DNA of 64,000 nucleotides from Flaccisagitta enflata (lineage: Eukaryota; Chaetognatha; Sagittoidea; Aphragmophora). Positions within the stretch are counted from its first letter, which is position 1. Each line of letters begins with the position of its first letter. The notes beneath the pieces were generated by a model that worked only from the letters and a program-made list of their open reading frames with translations, was not told the origin of the DNA and did not search any database. Where the stretch lies: contig OZ231128.1 of the NCBI GenBank assembly GCA_965153355.1, positions 23,684,001-23,748,000 on the forward strand. Direction: 5' to 3'. The position numbers and the translations under genes are program-made. This document shows positions 52,249 to 64,000 of the stretch, piece by piece.

Positions 52249-54180
52249 GCATAACATGCCATTTACTCTGTCTCTTGGTAGATGTCTCTCTCTCAATAAT
52301 ACATAGTGAATACGACATGGGAAATGACACAAACTGAATGGGACCACCTGAATGAAGGATAGAAGAGAAGGTATGCTTGAGACAGTGTTAACATGCTTGA
52401 CATGCCATTTTCTCTGTCTCTTGGTACAGTATGATTTTTCTGAACTGTAACATAAGATGGGAACATAGTACGAAAAGTAGAAGGGCTAGCTACAATCTGA
52501 AAAAAACACTTGGAAGATATGAGTTTGCAGATTTTGGATGAAAAATCCCAAGGACTTTTTCTCTTATTTTGACCTGATTAACGCATATGAATCAAAAGGC
52601 AGATTCTGTCAAAAAAGGCTGTTTTGTAGTGACTGTCTTTCTGTAAATCGCTCTCATTTCTGAACGGTTTGAGCTACAGATCCCAGATTGGTCTCAAATG
52701 AAAGATATTTTGATGTGGTTTTAGGAGAAAAACAAAGACAGCGATTTTTAAAAAGAGTTATCCTGCCAAACATGAATGATTTTGTTGTTTCGGGATAAAT
52801 AGTTTGCAGAATTGACTTTCAGTTAACCAAATGCATTCAAAACTCAAAAAAGTCTGTCTGTTGAGCTTTTCCCAAAAAGTACTTCAAAATAGCTTTCATT
52901 TGGGACCAATCTGGCATCTGTAGCTCAAACGGTTTGGAAATGAGAGCGATTTAAAGAGAAACAGTTTACCCGATATCTTTACTACTTTTTCCATTTTTCC
53001 ACTTTTCAAAATATCAATCCCAATTGAAAAAGAAAGATGGATATCAGTTTTCTTTCTAAAAAACCTTTGGAATCTCTTAGCAAATAACTGCAAACTCTCA
53101 CCTTCTGGGAACTTCTTTCAGAATTTGGCTAGCTCTTCTAGTTTTTGCATAATGTTCTCATCTAATGTTACAGTTGAAAAAAATCATACTGTAGATGTCT
53201 CTCTCTCAATGAGACATAGTGAATGCGACGTGGAAAATGAGACTAACTGAATGAGACTGCCAGAATGAAGGATAGAAGAGGAGGTATGCTTGAGAGAGTG
53301 TTGATATGCTTAACATGCCATTTTCTCTGTCTCTTGGTTGATGTCTCTCTCTCAATGAGACATAGTGAATGTGACATGGAAAATGAAACTAACTGAATGG
53401 GACTGCCTGAATAAAGGAAAGAAGAGAAGAAATGCTTGAGACGGTGTTTACATGTTTAACATGCTATTTTCTCTGTCTCTTGGTAGATGTCTCTCTCTCA
53501 ATGAGACATAGTGAATGTGACATGGAAAATGAGACTAACCGAATGGGACTGCAGGAATGAAGGATAGAAGAGAAGGTATGCTTGAGACAGTTTTAACATG
53601 CTTAACATGCCATTTTCTCTGTCTCTTGGTAGATGACTCTCTCTCAATGAGACATAGTGAATGCGACATGGAAAATGAAACTAACTGAATGGGACTGCCT
53701 GAATGAAGGATAGAAGAGAAGGTATGCTTGAGACAGTATTAACATGCTTAACATGCCATTTTCTCTGTCTCTTGGAAGATGTCTCTCTCTCAATGAGACA
53801 TAGTGAATGCGACATGGAAAATGAAACTAACTGAATGGGACTGCCTGAATGAAGGAAAGAAGAGAAGGTATGCTTGAGACGGTGTTAACATGCTTAACAT
53901 GCCATTTTCTCTGTCTCTTGGTAGATGTCTCTCTCTCAATGAGACATAGTGAATGTGACATGGAAAATGAGACTAACTGAATGGGACTGCCGGAATGAAG
54001 GATAAAAGAGAAGGTATGCTTTAGACAGTGTTAACATGCTTAACATGCCATTTTCTCTGTCTCTTGGTAGATGTCTCTCTCTCAATGAGACATAGTGAAT
54101 GCAACATGAAAAATGAAACTAACTGATTGGGACTGCCTGGAGGAAGAAAAGAAGAGAAGGTATGCTTGAGACAGTGTTAA
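52249..54180. repeat. 146 bp satellite, about 8 copies
   Basis: The landmark ATGTCTCTCTCTCAATGAGA (or a one-base variant) falls at 52282, 53195, 53341, 53487, 53633, 53779, 53925 and 54071. Spacing is exactly 146 bp apart from the first gap, which holds the inserted element at 52427-53191. Each unit continues with CATAGTGAATGCGACATGGA, CTAACTGAATGGGACTGCCT, GAGAAGGTATGCTTGAGAC, TTAACATGC and ATTTTCTCTGTCTCTTGGTA. Confidence 0.95.
52427..53191. mobile_element. Mariner-like MITE, 765 bp, inserted in the 146 bp satellite
   Basis: Ends CAGTATGATTTTTCTGAACT and complement of CAGTATGATTTTTTTCAACT, with diverged inverted arms of about 150 bp or more. It is flanked by TA at 52425-52426 and 53192-53193. 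The uninterrupted neighbouring units read TTGGTAGATGTC at this spot, so the insertion point and TA duplication are certain. Inverted copies of CGGTTTGAGCTACAGATC lie at about 52665 and 52925. No transposase frame. Confidence 0.95.
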
Positions 54181-54298
54181 GGTTATAGAAATGTGGTACT
54201 GCGAAGAGAAAGATGAACCCAAGTCATTGGGACAGATTGAATAAGAGCGATAAAAGAGACAGGGTGAAAAGAAGAATCAAATGAGACAGTGAAGGGTT
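54181..54298. other. GAGAC-word spacer
   Basis: Short linker between satellites containing diverged pieces such as GAGACAGGGTGAA and AATGAGACAGTGAA that recur near 59880 and 60180. Confidence 0.5.
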
Positions 54299-54311
54299 TA
54301 CTCTCTCTCTC

Positions 54312-54398
<87 letters not shown>
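54299..54398. repeat. (CT)n microsatellite
   Basis: Near-pure CT run, followed by TTTCCGTGTGAGACAGAGTG as at the copies near 59842 and 60136. Confidence 0.97.
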
Positions 54399-54402
<4 letters not shown>

Positions 54403-54478
54403 GTGTGAGACAGAGTGAATGAGACAAACTGAATGGGACAGCCTGAATGAAGGATGGAGATAAGGTATGAGACAGGAA

Positions 54479-54863
54479 CCCTAACCCTAGAAGATAATTC
54501 AACTTGTCCTAATCTTTGTTACCCCCTCAAAACAGACAAAAAATCAAGTAAGTAAGTATGTAAGAAAGTAAGTAATTAAGTGAGTAAGTAAGTAAGAATA
54601 GATTGAGTTTAAGGGGGATATCATGTTTTTAGACAATCAGAATAGATAAGTAGGGTTAGCCTTACATTGCATTTGATGTAAAGAGACAGAGATAATGAAA
54701 GGGAGAGTTGATAGACATCCATGAGACAAGGCCATGCTCTCTGTTCATGTCTATTGATTTTGACAGTCTCATGCTATAGAAAATAAAGGAACCCTAACCC
54801 TAGAAGGTGATTCAACTTGTCCTAATCTTTGTTACCCCCTCAAAACAGACAAAAAATCAAGCC

Positions 54864-54929
<66 letters not shown>

Positions 54930-55512
54930 AATAGGTTGAGTTTAAGGGGGGTATCATGTTTTGAGACAATCAGAATAGATAAGTAGGGTTAGCCTTACAT
55001 TGCATTCAATGTGAAGAGACAGAGATAATGAAGAGGATAGTTAATAGACATCCATGAGACAAGGCCATGCTCTCTGTTCATGTCTACTCATTTTGATAGT
55101 CTCATGCTATAGAAAATTAATGAATCCTAACCCTAGAAGGTGATTTAATTTGTCCTAATTTTTGTTACCCCCTCAAAACAGACAAAAAATCAAGTTAGTA
55201 AGTAAGTAAGTAAGTAAGTAAGAATAGATTGAGTTTAAGGGGGGTATCATGTTTTGAGACAATCAGAATAGATAAGTAGGGTTAGCTTTACATTGCATTC
55301 AATGTGAAGAGACAGAGATAATGAAGAGGATAGTCGATAAACATTCATGAGACAAGGCCATGCTCTCTGTTCTTGTCTACTCATTCTGATAGAAAATGCT
55401 ATAGAAATGCTATAGAAATGCTATAGAAAAAAAAGGAACCCTAACCCTAAAAGGTGATTCAACTTGTCCTAATCTTTGTTACCCCCTCAAAACAGACAAA
55501 AAATCAAGTAAA

Positions 55513-55544
<32 letters not shown>

Positions 55545-56442
55545 AATAGGTTGAGTTTAAGGGGGGTATCATGTTTTGAGACAATCAGAATAGATAAGTA
55601 GGGTTAGCCTTACATTGCATTCAATGTGAAGAGACAGAGATAATGAAGAGGATAGTTAATAGACATCCATGAGACAAGGCCATGCATTCTGTTCATGTCT
55701 ACTCATTTTGATAGTCTCATGCTATAGAAAATAAAGGAATCCTAACCCTAGAAGGTGATTCAACTTGTCCTAATCTTTGTTACCCCCTCAAAACAGACAA
55801 AAAATCAAGTAAGTAAGTAAGTAAGTAAATAAGAATAGGTTGAGTTTAAGGGGGGTATCATGTTTTGAGACAATCAGAATAGATAAGTAGGGTTAGCTTT
55901 ACATTGCATTTAATGTGAAGAGACAGAGATAATGAAAGGGAGAGTTAATAGACATCCATGAGACAAGGCCATGCTCTCTGTTCATGTCTACTCATTTTGA
56001 TAGTCTCATGCTATAGAAAATAAAGGAACCCTAACCCTAGAAGGTGATTCAACTTGTCCTAATCTTTGTTACCCCCTTAAAACGGACAAAAAATCAAGTA
56101 AGTAAGTAAGTAAGTAAGAAAGTAAGTAAGTAAGTAAGTAAGTAATAAGTAAGTAAGTAAGTAAGTAAGAATAGGTTGAGTTTAAGGGGGGAATCAGGTT
56201 TTGAGACAATCAGAATAGATAAGTAGGGTTAGCTTTACATTGCATTCAATGTGAAGAGACAGAGATAATGAAGAGGATAGTTAATAGACATCCATGAGAC
56301 AAGGCCATGCTCTCTGTTTGTGTCTACTCATTCTGATAGTCTCATGCTATAGAAAATAAAGGAACCCTAACCCTAGAAGGTGATTCAACTTGTCCAAATC
56401 TTTGTTACCCCCTCAAAACAGACAAAAGAATCAAGTAAGTAC

Positions 56443-56515
<73 letters not shown>

Positions 56516-56777
56516 AATAAGTTGAGTTTAAGGGGGGTATCATGTTTTGAGACAATCAGAATAGATAAGTAGGGTTAGCCTTACATTGCATTCAATGTGA
56601 AGAGACAGAGATAATGAAGAGGATAGTTAATAGACATCCATGAGACAAGGCCATGCTCTCTGTTCATGTCTACTCATTTTGATAGTCTCATGCTATAGAA
56701 AATAAAGGAATCCTAACCCTAGAAGGTGATTCAACATGTCCTAATCTTTGTTACCCCCTCAAAACAGACAAAAAATC

Positions 56778-56840
<63 letters not shown>

Positions 56841-57103
56841 AATAGGTTGAGTTTAAGGGGGGTATCATGTTTTGAGACAATCAGAATAGATAAGTAGGGT
56901 TAGCTTTACATTGCATTTAATGTGAAGAGACAGAGATAATGAAAGGGAGAGTTAATAGACATCCATGAGACAAGGCCATGCTCTCTGTTCATGTCTACTC
57001 ATTTTGATAGTCTCATGCTATAGAAAATAAAGGAACCCTAACCCTAGAAGGTGATTCAACTTGTCCTAATCTTTGTTACCCCCTCAAAACAGACAAAAAA
57101 TCA

Positions 57104-57146
<43 letters not shown>

Positions 57147-57407
57147 AATAGGTTGAGTTTAAGGGGGGTATCATGTTTTGAGACAATCAGAATAGATAAG
57201 TAGGGTTAGCTTTACATTGCATTCAATGTGAAGAGACAGAGATAATGAAGGGGATAGTTAATAGACATCCATGAGACAAGGCCTAGCTCTCTGTTCATGT
57301 CTACTCATTTTGATAGTCTCATGCTATAGAAAATTAATGAATCCTAACCCTAGAAGGTGATTTAATTTGTCCTAATTTTGTTACCCCCTCAAAACAGACA
57401 AAAAATC

Positions 57408-57438
<31 letters not shown>

Positions 57439-58001
57439 AATAGATTGAGTTTAAGGGGGGTATCATGTTTTGAGACAATCAGAATAGATAAGTAGGGTTA
57501 GCTTTACATTGCATTCAATGTGAAGAGACAGAGATAATGAAGAGGATAGTCGATAAACATTCATGAGACAAGGCCATGCTCTCTGTTCTTGTCTACTCAT
57601 TCTGATAGTCTCATGCTATAGAAAATAAAGGAACCCTAACCCTAAAAGGTGATTCAACTTGTCCTAATCTTTGTTACCCCCTCAAAACAGACAAAAAATC
57701 AAGTAAATAAGTAAGTAAGTAAGTAAGTAGGTAAGTAAGAATAGGTTGAGTTTAAGGGGGGTAACAGGTTTTGAGACAATCAGAATAGATAAGTAGGGTT
57801 AGCCTTACATTGCATTCAATGTGAAGAGACAGAGATAATGGAGAGGATAGTTAATAGACATCCATGAGACAAGGCCATGCATTCTGTTCATGTCTACTCA
57901 TTTTGATAGTCTCATGCTATAGGAAATAAAGGAATCCTAACCCTAGGCGGTGATTCAACTTGTCCTAATCTTTGTTACCCCCTCAAAACAGACAAAAAAT
58001 C

Positions 58002-58052
<51 letters not shown>

Positions 58053-58619
58053 TAAGAATAGGTTGAGTTTAAGTGGGGTATCATGTTTTGAGACAATCAG
58101 AATAGATAAGTAGGGTTAGCCTTACATTGCATTCAATGTGAAAAGACAGAGATAATGAAGAGGATAGTTAATAGACATCCATGAGACAAGGCCATGCATT
58201 TTGTTCTTGTCTACTCATTTTTATAGTCTCATGCTTTAGAAAATAAAGGAATCCTAACCCTAAAAAGTGATTCAACTTGTCCTAATCTTTGTTACCCCCT
58301 CAAAACAGACAAAAAATCAAGTAAGTAAGTAAGTAAGTAAGTAAACAAGTAAGTAAGAGTGGGTTGAGTTTAAGGGGGGTATCATGTTTTGAGTCAATCA
58401 GAATAGATAAGTAGGGTTAGCTTTACATTGCATTCAATGTGAAGAGACAGAGATAATGAAGAGGATAGTTAATAGACATCCATGAGACAAGGCCATGCTC
58501 TCTGTTCATGTCTACTCATTCTGATAGTCTCATGCTATAGAAAATAAAGGAACCCTAACCCTAGAAGGTGATTCAACTTGTCCAAATCTTTGTTACCCCC
58601 TCAAAACAGACAAAAAATC

Positions 58620-58658
<39 letters not shown>

Positions 58659-58920
58659 AATAGGTTGAGTTTAAGGGGGGTATCATGTTTTGAGACAATC
58701 AGAATAGATAAGTAGGGTTAGCTTTACATTGCATTCAATGTGAAGAGACAGAGATAATGAAGAGGATAGTTAATAGACATCCATGAGACAAGGCCATGCT
58801 CTCTGTTCATGTCTACTCATTTTGATAGTCTCATGCTATAGAAAATAAAGGAATCCTAACCCTAGAAGGTGATTCAACTTGTCCTAATCTTTGTTACCCC
58901 CTCAAAACAGACAAAAAATC

Positions 58921-58959
<39 letters not shown>

Positions 58960-59221
58960 AATAGGTTGAGTTTAAGGGGGGTATCATGTTTTGAGACAAT
59001 CAGAATAGATAAGTAGGGTTAGCTTTACATTGCATTCAATGTGAAGAGACAGAGATAATGAAGAGGATAGTTAATAGACATCCATGAGACAAGGCCATGA
59101 TCTCTGTTCATGTCTACTCATTCTGATAGTCTCATGCTATAGAAAATAAAGGAACCCTAACCCTAGAAGGTGATTCAACTTGTCCTAATCTTTGTTACCC
59201 CCTCAAAACAGACAAAAAATC

Positions 59222-59276
<55 letters not shown>

Positions 59277-59538
59277 AATAATTTGAGTTGAAGGGGGGTA
59301 ACATGTTTTGAGACAATCAGAATAGATAAGTAGGGTTAGCCTTACATTGCATTCAATGTGAAGAGACAGAGATAATGAAGAGGATAGTTAATAGACATCC
59401 ATGAGACAAGGCCATGCTCTCTGTTTGTGTCTACTCATTCTGATAGTCTCATGCTATAGAAAATAAAGGAACCCTAACCCTAGAAGGTGATTCAACATGT
59501 CCTAATCTTTGTTACCCCCTCAAAACAGACAAAAAATC

Positions 59539-59585
<47 letters not shown>

Positions 59586-59745
59586 AATAGGTTGAGTTTA
59601 AGGGGGGTATCATGTTTTGAGACAATCAGAATAGATAAGTAGGGTTAGCTTTACATTGCATTCAATGTGAAGAGACAGAGATAATGAAGAGGATAGTTAA
59701 TAGACATCCATGAGACAAGGCCATGATCTCTGTTAATGTCTACTC
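54479..59745. repeat. About 300 bp satellite with telomere-like words, 17 copies
   Basis: CCTAACCCTA marks units at about 54479, 54792, 55126, 55439, 55741, 56029, 56365, 56712, 57036, 57343, 57634, 57937, 58252, 58553, 58854, 59154 and 59472. Each unit contains in order: CCCTAACCCTAGAAGGTGAT, TTGTTACCCCCTCAAAACAG, (GTAA)n of 4 to about 20 repeats, TTGAGTTTAAGGGGGGTATC, GATAAGTAGGGTTAGC, a CATTCAATGTGAAGAGACAG stretch, ACATCCATGAGACAAGGCCA and GATAGTCTCATGCTATAG. Unit length (288-347 bp) varies mainly with (GTAA)n. The array is disrupted by no mobile element. Confidence 0.96.
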
Positions 59746-59777
59746 CATGAGACAAGACTATTTTCTCTAATTCTGAT

Positions 59778-59779
59778 AC

Positions 59780-59843
<64 letters not shown>

Positions 59844-60075
59844 ATTTTCTTTTTGAGACAGAGCAAATGAGACAGAATGAAAGAGACAGGGTGAATTAAA
59901 AAGTTAGAATGGGATAGTGTAAGGTTTGCTGAAGATAGAAATGATGGTGAGGAGACTGATAGAATGGGAAAGGTAGTGTATAGACATTTATTTGACAAAT
60001 GAATTCTCAGATCAGTTCTACTCATTCTGATAGTCTCATTGTAGAAATAACAAAGGAACCCTTCCCTTCTGTCTC

Positions 60076-60140
<65 letters not shown>

Positions 60141-60370
60141 ATTTTTTGAGACAGAGCAAATGAGACAGAATGAAAGAGACAGGGTGAATTAAAAAGTTAG
60201 AATGGGATAGTGTAAGGTTTGCTGAAGATTGAAATGATGGTGAGGAGACTAATAGAATGGGAAAGGTAGTGTATAGACATTCATTTGACAAATGAATTCT
60301 CAGATCAGTTCTACTCATTCTGATAGTCTCATTGTAGAAATAACAAAGGAACCCTTCCCCTCTGTCTCTG
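59778..60370. repeat. 295 bp tandem duplication with (CT)n leader
   Basis: Two copies of (CT)n, then TTTTTGAGACAGAGCAAATG, GACAGGGTGAATTAAAAAGT, TAGTGTATAGACATT and CTCATTGTAGAAATAACAAA. The GAGACAGAGCAAATG landmark is at about 59855 and 60148. A diverged third piece starts at 60605 (GAGACAGAATGAATGAGACA). Confidence 0.9.
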
Positions 60371-60412
60371 TCTCTCTCTTTCTATCTCTGTCTCTATCAC
60401 TCTGTCTGTCTA

Positions 60413-60605
<193 letters not shown>

Positions 60606-60608
<3 letters not shown>

Positions 60609-61505
60609 ACAGAATGAATGAGACAGACCAAAAGAGAGAGGGTAAATTAGATTGAAAGAATGGGATTGTCTAGAGTTTGCTCAAGAATAAAATAAATGTG
60701 AGGAGACAGAGAAAATGACAAAGTTTCACATCCAAGAGACAAGGGTGGATTCTTACATCATTTCTTCACATTCTGATTGCTTAACTAAATAAGATCGACC
60801 TATCAAAATGGGACTTTGAGAATGAGAGAAAACCATTGAGACAGAGTAAGTGATAAAAATGATGTTAAATGAGTAACTGAGTAGGATTGAATGATTCTGT
60901 TCAAATGAGACTATTAGAGTAAGAAAATCTATTGAGACAGAATGAGTGATGGAAATGATGTTATATGATTCATGAATAAAACTGAACAGTTTCAATGAGA
61001 CTGTGAGAATGAAGAAAATCAGACAGAAAGAGTGATAATGTGATGCATTTTAAATACACCAATTGAGATTCTTTGAATGAGACTTCGTGAATGAGACTGT
61101 TGAATGAGACTTGGGGAATGTGAAAATCTATCTGAGACAGAAGGAATTCTAACTATAGACTTTTTCAAATATTGAGAAACTGAATAAGAAACAAATGATT
61201 CTTCCTAATTGAGACTCAGTGAATGGTAAAAGTTAAGGAGACAAAATAAATGTTGAAGATAAGTTCATTCAGTGAAATTTGGAAAAAAAATTAGCCAATA
61301 TGAATGATAGTGATGAATTTATCTGAGTAGCTGAGTCAGATTGAATATAACTGTTGGAAGGAGACATCATGAATAAGAAAATATGAATGAGACGGAATAA
61401 ATGACAAAGACGAGACTGTCTGACCTTTGTCTCATTGTCTTTGATCTTGTCTCACTTGTCTCTGATTTTGTCTCGTTTGTCTCACTTTTTCTGCGTCTGT
61501 CTCAT
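60606..61505. repeat. Decayed GAATGAGAC-word region
   Basis: Non-coding, with many copies of AATGAGAC(T/A), GAGACAGAA and, at 61420-61505, TTGTCTC/TGTCTCA on the plus strand. Looks like an old, diverged short-unit repeat related to the satellites on its left. Confidence 0.55.
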
Positions 61506-61969
61506 CATTTTACATTGAAAACCACGCAATGATGAGACGCAAATCACGAAATTTCGGATTCGATCCAAGCCCAGAGGGTGAAATTGTAAATATCTAAACT
61601 TTTTGTCTGAATACTATCCTAAAACGTAATTGAAAGCCCTGAGGCCCAACACCCAGCCCAGAGGCCAAAAACTCATACCACATGGTCACAAGCATAGGAT
61701 GTTTACTTGTTAGGTGCTTCGGCCCTCTGAACCCCCAAATCTCCACAAATTCTCGTTTAGTTACACTGACTTTTAGATGCATTTTTTTAAACGTTTCTTT
61801 TTATTTATTTTGCTCTTTGACTTTCTTTATTAGGAAAAGTATTGGATTACAAAAGTGGCTTTACAAGTTTTGTAACTTCTAGATGTCGAAGAAACGGGAA
61901 AACGTTATTTTCCAGCGAGAATCACATTTAAGATTCCCATTTTGAATTCGCATTTTATTACTCGCTTCA

Positions 61970-61974
<5 letters not shown>
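61506..61974. other. Nothing recognised
   Basis: AT-rich sequence without an exon or repeat family recognised. Confidence 0.4.

Positions 61975-62027
<53 letters not shown>
61975..62027. repeat. (CT)n microsatellite
   Basis: Pure CT run of about 26 units. Confidence 0.98.
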
Positions 62028-62033
<6 letters not shown>

Positions 62034-62449
62034 TCAATTACAATTACACTTCTTTTCTTGTGCCACAGTCAGTTTCGCTGTCTCTGTCTTTTGCTCTCTC
62101 TTTCGCTCTCTTTCGTCTGATTTGTGACTATCATCGTGCCAATGTCTCTGCGTTTGTCTGCGTGTCTGTTAGTTTTGTCAATTGTTAGATTGTTCGTTAG
62201 TTCACTTGTTTGTTTGTTTATTTTTTGTTTTGTTTTTTAGTGTTCTTTATATTTGGCTTTTTCTTTGTAATTTGAGACCTCAAGCTAGTAAAACATAGAC
62301 TCCCATGCTACTCCAGCAGTTGCTGTGGGTAAGTGTACTCTATCGCAAAAATCAAAGGCCATGATAACAGTTAACGTAACGTACGTTACGTACATACGCT
62401 TTTGCAGTGAAATTTCAGTCTCTGTCATTGTGATGATTTTTTTGCAATA
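62028..62449. other. Nothing recognised
   Basis: AT-rich sequence with a GTTAACGTAACGTACGTTAC alternating stretch at 62369-62390. No exon found. Confidence 0.4.
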
Positions 62450-63214
62450 CCCTGTCTTCAAAAGCAACTGTAACCAGCAAAAGATGTATTGTGCGATAAC
62501 TGTTCCTATTACAAAATGCCGATTTTTTCTATCTTAAAGCATATCAACTGCGGTTTCTTCATGCAAAATTTCAGCACTTTTTATCAAGTGGTTTAGCTTC
62601 TATATCATTTTGAAAAATACCCAAATTTCCTCCAAATATTGCAATTTTTATATAAAATAAAAGGTTTAATTTATTCAACCTGGTGCAAATAGCAAAAAAA
62701 ATTGATTTTGCGTATCTGTATAGATCCCATACTAAACTATTTTCATTACTAATATGATTTTCTTTCATATTTTGCGTAATCATTAGATATTGTGATAAAA
62801 AAAGATGAATTTTTAATGTGAAATGTTATTGGAATATGAAGAATCAGGGAAAAACTCAATAAAAACTTAACAAATACATCAATATGTGGATTTTTCTAAA
62901 ACCTGATATTGTCTCCTTCAAAAAATCTTCAATTTGAGGCCAATCCCAGAATTTTAGCTCAAAGCGTTTAAAAGTTATGTAGGTTTGAAGTCAAACACCC
63001 CCATTCATGTCTGAAATTGAAAGCTGTATCGCCACAAATGGTGTTCTACTTTAAAATGGTGCAGAAGCTAAACCACTTGATGAAAAGTGCTGAAATTTTG
63101 CATGAAGAAACCGCAGTTGATATGCTTTAAGATAGAAAAGATCTGAATTTTGTAATGGGAATAGTTATCGCACAATACATCTTTTGCTGGTTACAGTTGC
63201 TTTTGAAGACAGGG
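62450..63214. mobile_element. Mariner-like MITE, 765 bp, CCCTGTCTTC ends
   Basis: Terminal inverted repeats of about 165 bp, more than 90 percent identical (CCCTGTCTTCAAAAGCAACT, AGATGTATTGTGCGATAACT, CATATCAACTGCGGTTTCTT). Flanked by TA at 62448-62449 and 63215-63216. The interior carries TTAGCTCAAAGCGTTTAAAA, a variant of the module found in other fold-backs here. No transposase frame. Confidence 0.88.
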
Positions 63215-63569
63215 TATAAAGGGGGGGAGGGGAAAGTATATATTCGTTAGAGGCGAATGACGATTTTATTCTCGAATCCATTATAGCGGATTTTTATGCT
63301 TTTATTCAATAACAAGTAACCCCCGTCGTGCTGTTACTGATATATGGGTTATATATGAGTGTGGCGGAGATTTGGCCATTTCTCGCGGATTTCAGCTCAC
63401 TTGAATCTCTCCAACAGAGTCAAAGAGGCAATATGGAAACCGGAGGCACATTAACGCCAATCACCCCCTGGAGACAGCTGCTCTGCCAACAACCACCATC
63501 ATGCCTCCTCCTCGCCATCGTCTTCTTTCTTTTTTTCGCTGCTAGCTTCTTCTTTTACTTCTATTTCTT
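63215..63569. other. Nothing recognised
   Basis: Mixed sequence, no exon recognised. Confidence 0.4.
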
Positions 63570-63572
63570 CTT

Positions 63573-63605
<33 letters not shown>

Positions 63606-63617
63606 CTTCTTCTTCTT

Positions 63618-63648
<31 letters not shown>

Positions 63649-63862
63649 ATTTTTTTCCTTCTATTGGTTCTTCCTCTTTATCTTCTTCTTCTTCTTCTTC
63701 TTCTTCTTCTTCTTCTTCTTCTTCTTCTTCTTCTTCTTCTTCTTCTTCTTCTTCTTCTTCTTCTTCTTCTTCTTCTTCTTCTTCTTCTTCTTCTCCTTCT
63801 TCTTCTTCTTCTTCTTCTTCTTCTTCTCCTCCTTTTTCTTCTTCCTTTTTTTATTCTTTTTC
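63570..63862. repeat. (CTT)n trinucleotide array
   Basis: About 290 bp of CTT in two blocks split by TTAATTTTTTTCCTTCTATT (63647-63667), with rare CTC variants. The frames of K or R residues on the minus strand are repeat artefacts. Confidence 0.97.
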
Positions 63863-64000
63863 TCCATTCATGCTTTTTCTCCTCACTCCTTGACTCTTTC
63901 TCTGTGGTCGCTTTTGCTCTCGCTCGCACGTGCGTGTGTGTCTTCGTTTGCAGCTTTGCGCGTGATTACTTGCCTTTGTTACAATGTTTTCCTCGTAATT

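Noticed and set aside
52249-59745. CRISPR-like pattern of repeats
   Set aside because: Units are directly adjacent, 146 or about 300 bp long, with no unique spacers, and the DNA is eukaryotic.
54479-59745. A chromosome end or true telomere
   Set aside because: Only about two hexamers per unit are present, on both strands, embedded in a satellite; no long TTAGGG array exists.

Overview
This window is nuclear DNA from an animal. The signs are spliced coding exons with canonical donor and acceptor sites, a CR1-like non-LTR retrotransposon, hAT- and mariner-type non-autonomous transposons, TTAGGG-type telomere words and a very heavy microsatellite load ((AG)n, (AC)n, (CT)n, (TTC)n, (AAC)n, (ATG)n, (GTAA)n). 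The mixture resembles repeat-rich marine invertebrate genomes, perhaps a mollusc or other lophotrochozoan. The species cannot be read from the sequence.

Genes. Only one host gene is supported, on the minus strand. A long first coding exon (9523 to 7755) encodes about 530 residues of low-complexity sequence (poly-Q, poly-N/D, a 7-residue tandem repeat). A hydrophobic segment and the first strands of an immunoglobulin domain follow. A 5.3 kb intron full of microsatellites separates it from a second exon (2466 to 2304) that continues the same Ig domain in matching splice phase. The rest of the gene should lie left of the window. The only other substantial coding sequence belongs to a CR1-like LINE on the minus strand (36933-40849), with a 5'-truncated ORF1 and an ORF2 broken by one extra A.

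Mobile elements. About 22 copies of an A-tailed, microsatellite-bearing dispersed element are spread from 0.5 to 52 kb. They share the palindrome AGTCGCGTGCACGCGACT and come in three end-types, here called A, B and C. Nine fold-back (long terminal inverted repeat) elements of roughly 0.6-1.2 kb are present, most consistent with TA target sites, and several share an internal word near GTTTGAGCTACAGAT. A 928 bp hAT-type element and two smaller CAGG-ended elements are also seen. Nesting gives relative ages: the hAT lies inside a type A element, two type A elements lie inside a fold-back, a fold-back lies inside a type C element, and a mariner-like fold-back lies inside a satellite unit.

Satellites. 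From 52 to 61.5 kb the window is almost all tandem repeat. An 8-copy 146 bp satellite comes first, then a 17-copy satellite of about 300 bp. Each 300 bp unit carries CCCTAACCCTA, TAGGGTTAG and a variable (GTAA)n tract, and shows signs of a 7-unit higher-order repeat. Smaller minisatellites (10, 15, 18, 20, 21, 30, 46, 68, 147 bp) occur elsewhere. Long open frames made of SL, RE, VC, TH, K or M repeats are microsatellite translations and are not annotated as genes.
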